Below, piece by piece: positions 54,717 to 63,284 of a stretch of 64,000 nucleotides of DNA; positions within the stretch are counted from its first letter, which is position 1, and each line of letters begins with the position of its first letter. The translations under genes and the position numbers were made by a program. The notes under the pieces are model-generated. The model was given only the letters and a program-made list of their open reading frames with translations. It was not told the DNA's origin and searched no databases. The DNA is from JAJYBV01 sp021812265 (GTDB taxonomy: Bacteria > Chloroflexota > Ktedonobacteria > Ktedonobacterales > JACDGC01), in contig DAIDIC010000210.1 in NCBI GenBank assembly GCA_027459525.1, forward strand, positions 1 through 64,000. Reading direction: 5' to 3'.

Positions 54717-54914
54717 ATGACAGAAAAAGAACTGCTTCAAACGCAAATGCGCAGTTTTCAGTTTTACGCTGATTTAATTGAACGCGCAACACGCACAACC
54801 GGCGATGAACTGCCGCGCTGGAATATCGAAAAAGCCAGAAAGTTTCGAGAATTGGCGGAGCAATATAAATTGCGGCTGCAAGAAATTGAACAAAAAGAGC
54901 GGCAAGCGTCTTAA
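54717..54914 (+). CDS. small charged helical protein
   Basis: A 65-residue protein, almost all helix, rich in Glu, Lys, Arg and Gln and coiled-coil-like (KARKFRELAEQYKLRLQEIE). AAAGGG lies 6 bases before the ATG. It ends 78 bp before the DUF4388 gene and is the first gene of the small signalling set after the repeat. Family unknown; it may be an adaptor. Confidence 0.6.
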   Translation: MTEKELLQTQMRSFQFYADLIERATRTTGDELPRWNIEKARKFRELAEQYKLRLQEIEQKERQAS

Positions 54915-54992
54915 CAATTCATTGTGAAAATCAGCGGATATGCGTTGCGTATCCCTGATTTATTTCAGGCGAACCTTGAAGGAAGTTGCGGT

Positions 54993-55715
54993 ATGAGTGA
55001 TCAGCAATATCTATATACCAGCAGGCTGGGCAATATTATACGCCTGATTATTTTAGGAAGACAAACCGGATCGCTTCGCGCGTATCGGGGCACAGAAAAC
55101 TCGCGGGAAGAAGGCGGCGCCGATTTTATCGACGGGCAGGCCGAAAATGTTTTTGTTGGTCAAATACATGATCCAAGAATGCTGGATGTGTTAATTGCGT
55201 GGGGAGAGTGTCATTATTTATTTTTGGATAATCTTACCAACGCAGACGGAATGCAAAACAGCGGTGGGTATAGGTCTGTGCCCAGAGAGGCGCAAAAAAG
55301 CGGATCACTGCCTCCAATCAGCTCAGGATCGCTGCCGGGGTCTCAGCTTTATAACCCATACCCGCCGATCAATAATACCGGCAATCCGCAGGGATATAAC
55401 CAGTATGGCAACCAGCCTTACCCGCCGGACAGCAGTTATAACACTGGTTACGGCGCTGAACAAAGCACAAATGTATATAATATTCAAATACCCGCATATA
55501 TATGGCAAAAAGTGCAAAATACAAGTTATATTCCACGCAGAGTTTCTGCGCAAGACCTAAGCATATTCAGTCAGTTCAACCGATACGATCGTCAGTTAGC
55601 CTTTTTAGTTGACGGACGGCGGACATTACCCGATCTTATCCGCATGACAAACCGGCCGGCGGAAGAAGTGCAAAAGATCGTTGCAACACTAATAGTACTG
55701 GGATTAGTCGAATAA
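54993..55715 (+). CDS. DUF4388/PATAN-domain protein
   Basis: A 240-residue protein. The N-terminal half follows the DUF4388 (PATAN) pattern: LGNIIRLIILGRQTGSLRAY, then ADFIDGQAENVFVGQ and VLIAWGECHYLFL. A flexible Pro/Asn/Tyr-rich middle (about 90-165) leads to a winged-helix-like end, LAFLVDGRRTLPDLIRMTNRPAEEVQKIVATLIVLGLVE (residues about 200-240, quoted in outline). PATAN proteins act as output or scaffold modules in motility and pilus signalling, as in PatA of cyanobacteria. The ATG at 54993 has AAGGAAG 9 bases upstream. Confidence 0.72.
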   Translation: MSDQQYLYTSRLGNIIRLIILGRQTGSLRAYRGTENSREEGGADFIDGQAENVFVGQIHDPRMLDVLIAWGECHYLFLDNLTNADGMQNSGGYRSVPREAQKSGSLPPISSGSLPGSQLYNPYPPINNTGNPQGYNQYGNQPYPPDSSYNTGYGAEQSTNVYNIQIPAYIWQKVQNTSYIPRRVSAQDLSIFSQFNRYDRQLAFLVDGRRTLPDLIRMTNRPAEEVQKIVATLIVLGLVE

Positions 55716-55753
55716 AAACCGGCGTATTGTTCCCGGATATGAGGAAATTTTCT

Positions 55754-57247
55754 ATGAAAAAATGGTCAGCAAGATTTGGTATTCGGACCCAGATTATTTT
55801 TGTTGTGTTATTAGGCGCAATTATAACCACCGCTATTACGCTGGTTATTGCTGATACATCCATCCAATCATATGGATATTCTCAGTTTTTAAATCAAGAA
55901 TCAAATAATTTAAAGTTTGTTAATTTAACATTAGCTTCTCGTTTTGGATCCAGCGTTTCTATTACTTCAAATGATCTGCTTGCTTTTGATGATCCTGCGG
56001 CTAATTCATATCTCAATCAGCCATATGGTATACTTGCCGCAAATAATAACCCAGATATTGTTAATTATATTCATGCGCTTTTGCAAGATAATCAAATCAC
56101 AGTCTATCAATGCGCCAACCAAAACGCTCAGTTAATTTTGGTCAACGGGTTGCTGCAATGCCAAGTTGCCTCTACCACGTTTCTGTCAAATGGTCAGCCA
56201 GTCACTGCTGATACACCATCTATCCTCAATTTAACAGTGCTGCCGCAAAACGTGATTCAACAAATGGCTATTCCAATCAATTCGGCAAATAGTTTTGACA
56301 CACCACCCAAAACATATTATGGATCTGTTACCATCCAAAAAATTTCTTATTTTGCCGCGTATGAGCCACTCATCGATCCTCAGCATCACCTTGTAGGGAT
56401 TCTTTCCATTGCGGTGCCGCAAACAACTGTTTCTACCCTGATTAATGACGTTTCGCTGAAGTTAATTATCAGCGGCGCCGCAATATTAATTGCCGGCGTT
56501 ATTCTTGCCATTTGGGTTGCTACGGCGGTTTCCAACACACTAAAAGGATCTTCCAACCAAATTATTGTTTCTTGCGATAAAATATCGAAAAACGCCTTGC
56601 AGCAAACATCCGGCGCGCGGCAGCAGGTTTGGGCAATTAACGCCATCAACCAAGCCATCGTCGATCTGCAAAACTTCTCAAATGAAGTTACGGGCCGCAC
56701 GCAATATTTAGCCAATATCACCGGCGAAACATATAATCGACGCAGTGAAATGAGTCATGCCCAATATGAAGCGGTGCTGGCGTTTATGTCTAATCAATCA
56801 CGCTCTATCAATTCATATGCGCAGCAGCAAAATCATACTATCGATCGTATGTCTAAAGCCATGCAGGCAGTTATTGAAATTGCCGACCAAGTGGTTGACA
56901 GCAGCCAAGACACCCAAAATAACGCTGATCAACTGAATGAAGTTGTTTTACGCCTGAATCAATTGGTAAAAGGCTTAAATAAAAAGACGGCAGCGCCGGC
57001 TCCGGCGCCAAATGCGCAAATTAGGAAATCACCAGAAAACCGCAACGGTAAAGCCATGTTGGATGCGCCCGCAGCGCAGTCGTCACAGTATGGCGATCCC
57101 TTTGCGCAAAGCCAGTTAAACGCGCCAAGAAGCGGCGGCTCGCGCAGCAGCGGCATCCCTGCTATGCGTTCTTCTTCGTCGCCGGCGCAGCCCGGGATAA
57201 GATCTGGAAATAATTCTTTGCCAAATCAGCGCCGGAATACAAAATAA
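55754..57247 (+). CDS. membrane sensor with extracytoplasmic Cache-like domain
   Basis: A 497-residue protein laid out like a chemoreceptor: short cytoplasmic start, helix one (about 15-35), an extracytoplasmic region of about 190 residues that looks like a Cache/PAS-like sensor, helix two (about 235-260), then a long coiled helical region (about 265-410) and a disordered Pro/Ser-rich tail. It lacks the conserved chemoreceptor signalling tip and any kinase or cyclase domain, so it is a sensor with an unknown output. The ATG at 55754 has GAGGAAA upstream. It lies in the set with the DUF4388 and cyclic-nucleotide-binding proteins. Confidence 0.7.
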   Translation: MKKWSARFGIRTQIIFVVLLGAIITTAITLVIADTSIQSYGYSQFLNQESNNLKFVNLTLASRFGSSVSITSNDLLAFDDPAANSYLNQPYGILAANNNPDIVNYIHALLQDNQITVYQCANQNAQLILVNGLLQCQVASTTFLSNGQPVTADTPSILNLTVLPQNVIQQMAIPINSANSFDTPPKTYYGSVTIQKISYFAAYEPLIDPQHHLVGILSIAVPQTTVSTLINDVSLKLIISGAAILIAGVILAIWVATAVSNTLKGSSNQIIVSCDKISKNALQQTSGARQQVWAINAINQAIVDLQNFSNEVTGRTQYLANITGETYNRRSEMSHAQYEAVLAFMSNQSRSINSYAQQQNHTIDRMSKAMQAVIEIADQVVDSSQDTQNNADQLNEVVLRLNQLVKGLNKKTAAPAPAPNAQIRKSPENRNGKAMLDAPAAQSSQYGDPFAQSQLNAPRSGGSRSSGIPAMRSSSSPAQPGIRSGNNSLPNQRRNTK

Positions 57248-57307
57248 CCGGCGTTGGCCGCAAAAATTCCGGATATTTTATTTTTCATTCTAATGGAGGT
57301 CTTTTAC

Positions 57308-57730
57308 ATGTCAATTACCGATACACTGGCAAGGGCGCCGCTGTTTGCTTCGCTGGATCAGAAAGATCTGACAGCGTTAGCGTCGGCTGCACGAGAACAG
57401 CAATACCACCATGGCGAAGAGTTAATTCGCCAAGGACAAACAGGCGTAGGTTTATTTATCTTAACATCAGGACGAGTTCGTGTAACGCAGCAGCGAAACA
57501 ATGAATTATTCGATCTTGGTGTGCTGGAACATGGCCAAGTATTTGGCGAGTTATCACTCTTGGATGACCTGCCACGCACTGCAACCATAACAGCAATTGA
57601 AAACTGCAATGTTATTATCATTCCAATTTGGGATTTCCGCGCCGCATTGCGCGAAAATCCATCTATGGCGCTGGGTCTGCTTAAATCACTCAGTCAGCGC
57701 ATCCGGCAAATTGAAAAACCAACAAACTAA
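57308..57730 (+). CDS. stand-alone cyclic-nucleotide-binding domain protein
   Basis: A 140-residue single CNB (cap-family effector) domain with the phosphate-binding cassette FGELSLLDDLPRTATITA and the start region LFASLDQKDLTALASAA, but no helix-turn-helix. It may bind a cyclic nucleotide and transmit it by protein contact, for example to the kinase or the sensor gene product upstream. GGAGG precedes the ATG at 57308. It is the last gene of the signalling set. Confidence 0.85.
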   Translation: MSITDTLARAPLFASLDQKDLTALASAAREQQYHHGEELIRQGQTGVGLFILTSGRVRVTQQRNNELFDLGVLEHGQVFGELSLLDDLPRTATITAIENCNVIIIPIWDFRAALRENPSMALGLLKSLSQRIRQIEKPTN

Positions 57731-57768
57731 CTTCAGCATACAAGTTGAAATAGTGTCACAGCAATAAG

Positions 57769-57795
57769 AGGGCGGCGCCAATAGCCGCCTTTCGT
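57769..57795 (+). terminator. terminator after the CNB gene
   Basis: GGCGGC (57771-57776), a 7-base loop and GCCGCC (57784-57789) followed by TTTCGTTG, about 40 bp after the stop. Confidence 0.6.
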
Positions 57796-58020
57796 TGTAT
57801 TTACAGAACATCCCGTAAAGCCGACAGTCTGTAGACTGTGCGGAGTTGGCTTGAGCCTATGCGGAGTATCAATTTGTGTATCATTGGTTTTCTGGCCGAA
57901 CAATATACAGTATTTTTACCGATATCTTTTTTCACCTTTCGGAAATCGCTGGTATGCTAGAAAAAAATATCCCATCATGCGGTATATTAGATAAAAACGA
58001 CCTATGAGGGATCAACGTGA

Positions 58021-58290
58021 ATTTTTTACCGCCCAAAAGCGATTCATGACGAAGTTTCCCGGCTGGAAGACGCTTTAGCGCAAGGCAAAGAGGAAGGCAG
58101 AGCAGAAGGCACAGTTGAGGGAATAGTCCAGTCAATTCGTCAACTGTGGCGCAAACATTTTGGCAAAATGAGCAAAAAAGAAGAACAAGCGTTGTCAGCC
58201 GCCGGCAGCGATGCGCTCGAACACATTCCGGATCAAATGCCGGAGCCACACCATACGGTTGAACAGGCTCGCGCCGATCTGGGGATGTAA
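58021..58290 (+). pseudogene. remnant resembling the C-terminus of an Rpn-family nuclease/transposase
   Basis: An open 89-residue frame starting directly after a TGA, without a start codon, and ending in a TAA. It reads ALAQGKEEGRAEGTVEG then a Lys/Glu/Gln-rich helical part (WRKHFGKMSKKEEQALSAAG). The QGKEEGRAEG repeat followed by a short helical end is typical of the C-terminus of Rpn/PD-(D/E)XK recombination-promoting nucleases. The nuclease domain is missing, so it is a decayed relic. Confidence 0.45.
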
Positions 58291-58598
58291 ATAGCCCTTT
58301 ATCTATGCGCGGCGCTAACATGTTATACTATTAATGTTACACTGATACTGCCTAATATATAGCGCGCAATATTCAACGCCGTTCAGCCAGCTGCGCACAG
58401 GTGTTGCACAACAATACAGTCAATAATTTAGCTGGCGTATGCGCGCGGCAACGTAATATGGGGCAGTTTCGCGTTTAAAGCCCGGAGTAGGGCGCTCCCG
58501 GTTTCTTTCACGCAATTGCGTATAAAAGAAATCCTTGAATGGATTATATGAATGCCCAACAAATATATCAATGTTGATAGTGTAAAAGAGGATGTTGT
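58291..58598. other. gene-less region before the E1 dehydrogenase
   Basis: About 310 bp. No reading frame with a ribosome site, no convincing promoter pair; one GC-rich stretch with GGGCGCTCCC but no clear stem. Confidence 0.4.
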
Positions 58599-60701
58599 AT
58601 GGCGACTCAAGCAGATAAATCATCCGCGGCGGCAAACGCTGCGCCGGCATTTGATCCGATTGACTGCTATAAGCAGATGATCATGGCTCGAACCATTAAT
58701 GAGACATTAAAGGCTCGTAAAACACAGGGTAAATTCCCCTTTTATATCGGCGCCGGCGGACATGAAGCTTTAGCCGGTGTGGTCGCCGCGCTGCGGCAAG
58801 ATGACTGGCTGGCCCTTTACTATAGAGATCTTGCCGTATGGCTTCAACGCACCCGCGACGCATTCGCGCCAGTGCGCGCCGCGTATTCGCGTGTTACCGA
58901 CCCTATGTCTGCCGGGCGGAATATGCCGGAACATTTTAGCAGCGCGGACTATCATATTCTGCCAACATCCAGCGAAGTTTCCAGCCTTGGACCATTTGCC
59001 GCCGGCGTGGCGTATGCCTTTAAGCGCGCAAAAACCGGCCAATTGGCAATGTTTTGCACCGGAGATGGCGGCGCGGCAACCAATGATTTTACGGCAATGT
59101 ATCGCGCGGCAACCGTGCATAAACTGCCGCTGATTATGACTGTAGAAGATAACGGCTGGGCAATTACTACGCCAACAGACGGACACCAATGGGGCGGTAA
59201 TTTGGCAGAATGGGCGCGCGGCGGTGGCGCATTTACGATTGAAGCAGACGGAACCAACGCTTTAGAGCTATATGAGGTTGGGTTGCAAGCCGCTGAAGTT
59301 GCCAGATCCGGAAACGGTCCGGTATTTTTGCATTTAAAGATGGGCCTGCTCGATCCGCATTCCAGCAGCACCGATATTTATGCGTACCGCCAACGCGACG
59401 AAGTTGCTAAAACAAAAGAAACCCGCGACCCCATCCGTAATACCGGCAAAGCGTTGATAGAACGCGGCCTGCTGACACAGGAACAGATCGACCGGATGAT
59501 GGAACAAGCAAAAGATGAGTTGGACGCTATTGAAGATCAGGTTTTGGCAGAGCCGGTTGCCACCGGAGATCGCGTGCAGGAACGGCTGTATTATTGGCCG
59601 ACGGAGCCGCAGGTAGAACCGGGATCGAATCGGTCGAGTAAACATATGCTGCAGGCCATCAACGAGGCGCTGGTAGAAATTACGCGCCGAGATTCCGGCT
59701 TTTTTGTGTACGGCCAAGATGTTGGCAGCCCGCGCGGCGGTGTTTTTGGCGCAACGCAAATGCTGGTAAATGAATTTCCGCAATCGGCAATCAGCAGCCC
59801 CCTGAATGAGCAAATTATTTTCGGCATAGCCGCTGGCGCCTCTATGGCAGATAACAAAGCGCGATTTGGCGAAATTCAATTTGTGGATTACCATCAATCT
59901 ATGTCGCAAAGCATACGCATAGCAGGGCGCATATCGTACCAAACGTTTGGTGACTGGAAATGTCCTGTGGTTATTCGCACAAAAGCCGGCAGCGGCGGCG
60001 GCGGCCCAATTTCTGATTCTGGCACAGGCGGCGGCGCATTCGGGCATTCACATTCCGGAGAATATTGGTTTACCTCCATTCCCGGATTGATTACTGTTTG
60101 CCCCAGCAACCCATTTGACGCTAAAGGTTTGATGATCGAATCTTCACGCACACAATCACCGCTCGTATTTTTGGAACGCGGCAGACTCTTCCGATCAGAT
60201 CCGCCAAAAGACGCCAACGGCAATGTGATAGCAGAACTGGCAGATTTATGGCTGACCCCCGATGGATATTATACTGTGCCGCTGCGTTCGGCGCGAACCA
60301 TTCATATTGGGCAGGGCAGTACCGCCGGCGCAATTATAACATGGGGCACTATGGTTTTAGAGTCTGCCATTGCCGCGGCAAATGCGTCACAGCAATATAA
60401 CTGCGCATTTGATATTATTGATTTGCGCACGCTGTACCCATTTGATGAAGCGACTGTTTCTCAGGCTATTGCGGCAACAAACCGTGTTGTGGTAGTAACT
60501 GAAGAAGGTGACCATACCAGTTTTGGCCGGCACCTGCATTCGTGGATTGTAGAACGGCATTTTAATGACCTTGATATGCCGGCAGAACTCATCCATGCGC
60601 TCGCATTCCCGGCCGTTTCATACAGCGCCGCCGAAGAAGCAGTGTTTTATCCGACTTCTAAGGATATTGAGCAGATCTTGGTCCGCTTTGCTTCAGCGTA
60701 A
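58599..60701 (+). CDS. 2-oxo acid dehydrogenase E1 with alpha and beta subunits fused
   Basis: A 700-residue protein joining the E1 alpha (about 1-340) and E1 beta (about 345-700) subunits of a branched-chain 2-oxo acid or related dehydrogenase. The alpha part has the thiamine-diphosphate motif FCTGDGGAATN (GDG...N), the LPLIMTVEDNGWAI segment and the LYYRDLAVW region; the beta part has FVYGQDVGSPRGGVFGAT and TEEGDHTSFG. Enzymes of this type decarboxylate branched-chain oxo acids; the fused form is known in several bacterial groups. AGAGGA lies 8 bases before the ATG. No E2 or E3 gene follows. Confidence 0.9.
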   Translation: MATQADKSSAAANAAPAFDPIDCYKQMIMARTINETLKARKTQGKFPFYIGAGGHEALAGVVAALRQDDWLALYYRDLAVWLQRTRDAFAPVRAAYSRVTDPMSAGRNMPEHFSSADYHILPTSSEVSSLGPFAAGVAYAFKRAKTGQLAMFCTGDGGAATNDFTAMYRAATVHKLPLIMTVEDNGWAITTPTDGHQWGGNLAEWARGGGAFTIEADGTNALELYEVGLQAAEVARSGNGPVFLHLKMGLLDPHSSSTDIYAYRQRDEVAKTKETRDPIRNTGKALIERGLLTQEQIDRMMEQAKDELDAIEDQVLAEPVATGDRVQERLYYWPTEPQVEPGSNRSSKHMLQAINEALVEITRRDSGFFVYGQDVGSPRGGVFGATQMLVNEFPQSAISSPLNEQIIFGIAAGASMADNKARFGEIQFVDYHQSMSQSIRIAGRISYQTFGDWKCPVVIRTKAGSGGGGPISDSGTGGGAFGHSHSGEYWFTSIPGLITVCPSNPFDAKGLMIESSRTQSPLVFLERGRLFRSDPPKDANGNVIAELADLWLTPDGYYTVPLRSARTIHIGQGSTAGAIITWGTMVLESAIAAANASQQYNCAFDIIDLRTLYPFDEATVSQAIAATNRVVVVTEEGDHTSFGRHLHSWIVERHFNDLDMPAELIHALAFPAVSYSAAEEAVFYPTSKDIEQILVRFASA

Positions 60702-60846
60702 TCGATTGCCTGCGCGGGATATGGCAGAAACAAGCTATTTTCTGCCATATCTTGTGGCGGATAAGGATTTTGAACAGATTTCTAGGTCCTCTACTCATTC
60801 CCAATACAAGCAAAAATTTTTTGAAAAATATAGGCGGATAATCTCT

Positions 60847-61614
60847 ATGACACAGCGTTTTTCATTAGCAGGTAAATATGCGGTTGTTACCGGAGCCAGC
60901 AGAGGTATTGGTTTTGCAGTGGCAAAATGGCTGGCTGAAGCCGGAGCAGATATTGCAGTTTGCGCGCGAAAAGAGGAAAATTTGGCAGAAATTACCCGGA
61001 TAGTGCGTTCGCTTGGCCGAAAAGTAGTTTCTATCGGCGCAGATTTAGCAGAATCGGAAAGCGCGCAAATAATTATCGATCGCGCGGCGCAAGAATTTGG
61101 GTCGATTGATATTTTAGTCAATAACGCCGGTGTCAGCCCAATATTTAAACCTGTTTTGGATACAAAGCAGGCGGAATGGGAAGATATCCTAAAAATCAAC
61201 CTTACAGCGCCAATGCTGCTTTCACAGGCCGCGGCGCGCATTATGATTGCCGCGCAAAAGGGCGGATCAATTATACAAATGGCTTCAGTTGCGGGAATAG
61301 TGGCAACACCGCGTATGGCGGCTTACGGAGCAGCTAAGGCCGGGTTGATTCAATTAACCAAAACAATGGCGGCAGAACTGGCGCGTTATCAAATTCGGGT
61401 AAACGCAATAGCGCCGGGGTATGTGCAAAGCGATTTAACCGCTGCGTTGCTGGCAAACCCAAAATACGCCGAAAGCATTGCCGCCGCGGCGCCGCTGGGG
61501 CGAGTTGGTGTGGCAGATGAAATAGCAGGAATAGCGCTGTATTTAGCGTCAAACGCATCCTCATTTGCTACAGGCCAAGTGTTTACAGTTGATGGCGGCA
61601 TATCGGCTGTTTAA
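60847..61614 (+). CDS. short-chain dehydrogenase/reductase
   Basis: A 255-residue SDR with the full classical set: GASRGIG (dinucleotide site), NNAG, the catalytic Ser in IQMASVAG and Tyr-x-x-x-Lys in YGAAKAG, and the C-terminal GQVFTVDGG. Likely a 3-ketoacyl-ACP or sugar/polyol-type dehydrogenase; the substrate cannot be fixed. The start is the ATG at 60847 with AGGCGG about 12 bases upstream; the frame upstream runs into the E1 gene. Confidence 0.92.
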   Translation: MTQRFSLAGKYAVVTGASRGIGFAVAKWLAEAGADIAVCARKEENLAEITRIVRSLGRKVVSIGADLAESESAQIIIDRAAQEFGSIDILVNNAGVSPIFKPVLDTKQAEWEDILKINLTAPMLLSQAAARIMIAAQKGGSIIQMASVAGIVATPRMAAYGAAKAGLIQLTKTMAAELARYQIRVNAIAPGYVQSDLTAALLANPKYAESIAAAAPLGRVGVADEIAGIALYLASNASSFATGQVFTVDGGISAV

Positions 61615-61749
61615 TCAGCGAATTGGCGATAAACCTTATAGCGCTATTTGTCCCAAATTATACATATTCAGCGTTATATATACTGATAGCAGATACTCGA
61701 TTTGCCGGCTCTTATTTTCAATTGCCAAAGCGCGCGGCTTAACGTCGCA

Positions 61750-61925
61750 TATATGACGTGTTGCAGTGAACTACCACTGAACTGAAGACTCAGGGGAGAT
61801 ACGCATCACCTGCTGTCGGGCAGAATATCTTGAGTTGGCTGGCTCTCAGTAAAAGCCTGTCCCCGCAAGGGAGATATATGTGATAGCCAACAAAGCAGAG
61901 AAATTGACACCTTGCTTCTCTGCGG
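61750..61925 (+). ncRNA. structured leader segment before the lipoprotein gene
   Basis: A non-coding stretch dense in short complementary arms: CTGC/GCAG (61810-61823); an outer GTTGGCT (61834-61840) with AGCCAAC (61885-61891) enclosing GGCT/AGCC and TCCC/GGGA hairpins as a three-way junction; then GCAGAGAA (61895-61902) with TTCTCTGC (61916-61923). It ends about 60 bp before the lipoprotein start. A riboswitch, an RNA thermometer or a leftover transposon end would all fit; no known class was recognised. Confidence 0.35.
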
Positions 61926-61986
61926 GTACCATTCTAAGTATTATCAGTTCTTAAAATTCAGCGCATTTGTAAGAGGAGAGTTATTC

Positions 61987-62673
61987 ATGGGCGCAAAGCC
62001 AGGCCGCATGCGTACAATACTATTGCTGTTCATGCCATTCATCATTCTAACTTCAGCGTGCAACGCTTCAACATCCAACCCTGTTTCTATTAATGGAACC
62101 ACTGGGGCAAGTTCTACTTCAACATCTACACCTGCCGACAACCAAAATATTCCTATCACGGCATACCAAAGTGTGACACCAATTCCTGGGGATTACTCAT
62201 TATATGTTGACCCCAATTACGGATACTCATTTCAATATCCCACTCCATGGATTGTTTATCCGGCGCACCCCAGCAATTCAAATGAAAGCGACGTAGCGTT
62301 TACCCAGCAATATACTGCTAATATGGAACATCCGTTGCTGGTATTTGTTGCGCGTGTTACCAACGATTACCATCATCAGTTTGTGCAAAAATATATTTGT
62401 TCGGGGCAATATGCCATGAATTCAACGTTTGGCCCATACAAAGCTGTTGATATTACATCTCGTGGGGGAGATCCTACAGTTGGTTATGGCGGCGTTATTA
62501 TCGGGCGTGTTTTTATCGCCAAAGGGCTTGTTTTTATGGTTTGGCTGGAGGCGTCCCCAAAATCTGATTATAACATTTACATGTTTTTCAAGATATACAC
62601 ACCGATATATCAGCATATGATGGATTCCTTTAACGTCGGCAATGGCGCAAAACCTTTAAATAGCTGCAATTAA
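61987..62673 (+). CDS. lipoprotein with PsbP-like domain
   Basis: A 228-residue secreted lipoprotein. The signal peptide ends in the lipobox LTSAC with Cys25, followed by a Ser/Thr-rich linker and a domain that begins YGYSFQYPTPWIV, the PsbP-like (MOG1/PsbP) opening. Function is not established; such proteins bind membranes or partner proteins at the cell surface. The ATG at 61987 has AGAGGAG about 8 bases upstream; the frame extends to 61912. A structured leader precedes it. Confidence 0.75.
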   Translation: MGAKPGRMRTILLLFMPFIILTSACNASTSNPVSINGTTGASSTSTSTPADNQNIPITAYQSVTPIPGDYSLYVDPNYGYSFQYPTPWIVYPAHPSNSNESDVAFTQQYTANMEHPLLVFVARVTNDYHHQFVQKYICSGQYAMNSTFGPYKAVDITSRGGDPTVGYGGVIIGRVFIAKGLVFMVWLEASPKSDYNIYMFFKIYTPIYQHMMDSFNVGNGAKPLNSCN

Positions 62674-62774
62674 AACGGCGGTGAGGAAAGAGCGTCGTTT
62701 CTGAATCTTTAAAATTTGCTGCTGAAAAGCGGGATTTGCAGAAAAAGCAAATCCCACTTTTAACACATGTGTCA

Positions 62775-63269
62775 TCAACGCAGCATAGATGTTTTGCTTG
62801 AGTGTAAGTGGCAAATGGCAATAGCAGCGGCGTCGGCGGCGTCATCGGGCTTTGGAACTTGGGAAAGGCCAAGCAGAATGCGCACCATTTCGCCCACTTG
62901 GTGTTTCGTTGCAGAGCCATAGCCTTGTACTGCTTGTTTTATCTGCATGGGAGTATATTCACTGATTTTCAGCCCAGCTTCAGCTGCCGCCAGCAACGCC
63001 ACTCCACGACCCTGCCCAACAGCAATGGCGGTGCGAGTATTACGGGCAAAAAACAGTTCTTCTACGGCAACATCATCTGGGTGAAATTGCGCAATAATAT
63101 CTGAAAGTCCATGAAAAATTTTACTGAGCCGCACTTCAAATGCGTCTGACGGCTCAGTAGTAATAACATTGCACACACGCAGAGATAGCTGCGAGCGTTC
63201 TTCCGCAACAACAGCATAGCCAACAATAGCAATTCCCGGGTCTATACCAAGGGTTACTCGCGTCGTCAT
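62775..63269 (-). CDS. ruvC: crossover junction endodeoxyribonuclease RuvC
   Basis: A 164-residue Holliday-junction resolvase. The catalytic acids are visible: Asp in LGIDPGIAIVGYAVV (near residue 8), Glu in VAVEELFFARNT, and two Asp in DDAADAAAIAICH near the C-terminus; the DNA-binding YTPMQIKQAVQGYGSATKHQV helix is intact. It follows yebC by 15 bp on the same strand, the normal yebC-ruvC order. Confidence 0.95.
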   Translation of the reverse strand: MTTRVTLGIDPGIAIVGYAVVAEERSQLSLRVCNVITTEPSDAFEVRLSKIFHGLSDIIAQFHPDDVAVEELFFARNTRTAIAVGQGRGVALLAAAEAGLKISEYTPMQIKQAVQGYGSATKHQVGEMVRILLGLSQVPKPDDAADAAAIAICHLHSSKTSMLR

Positions 63270-63284
63270 ATATACAACAGCCCG

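Noticed and set aside
57932..58321. 129-codon minus-strand frame
   Set aside because: Basic, low-quality composition, no ribosome site, and antisense to the better supported Rpn-like remnant.
61834..61923. Cobalamin, TPP, SAM or c-di-GMP riboswitch
   Set aside because: I compared the segment with the core motifs I know for these classes and found no ordered match; only the general presence of hairpins is supported.
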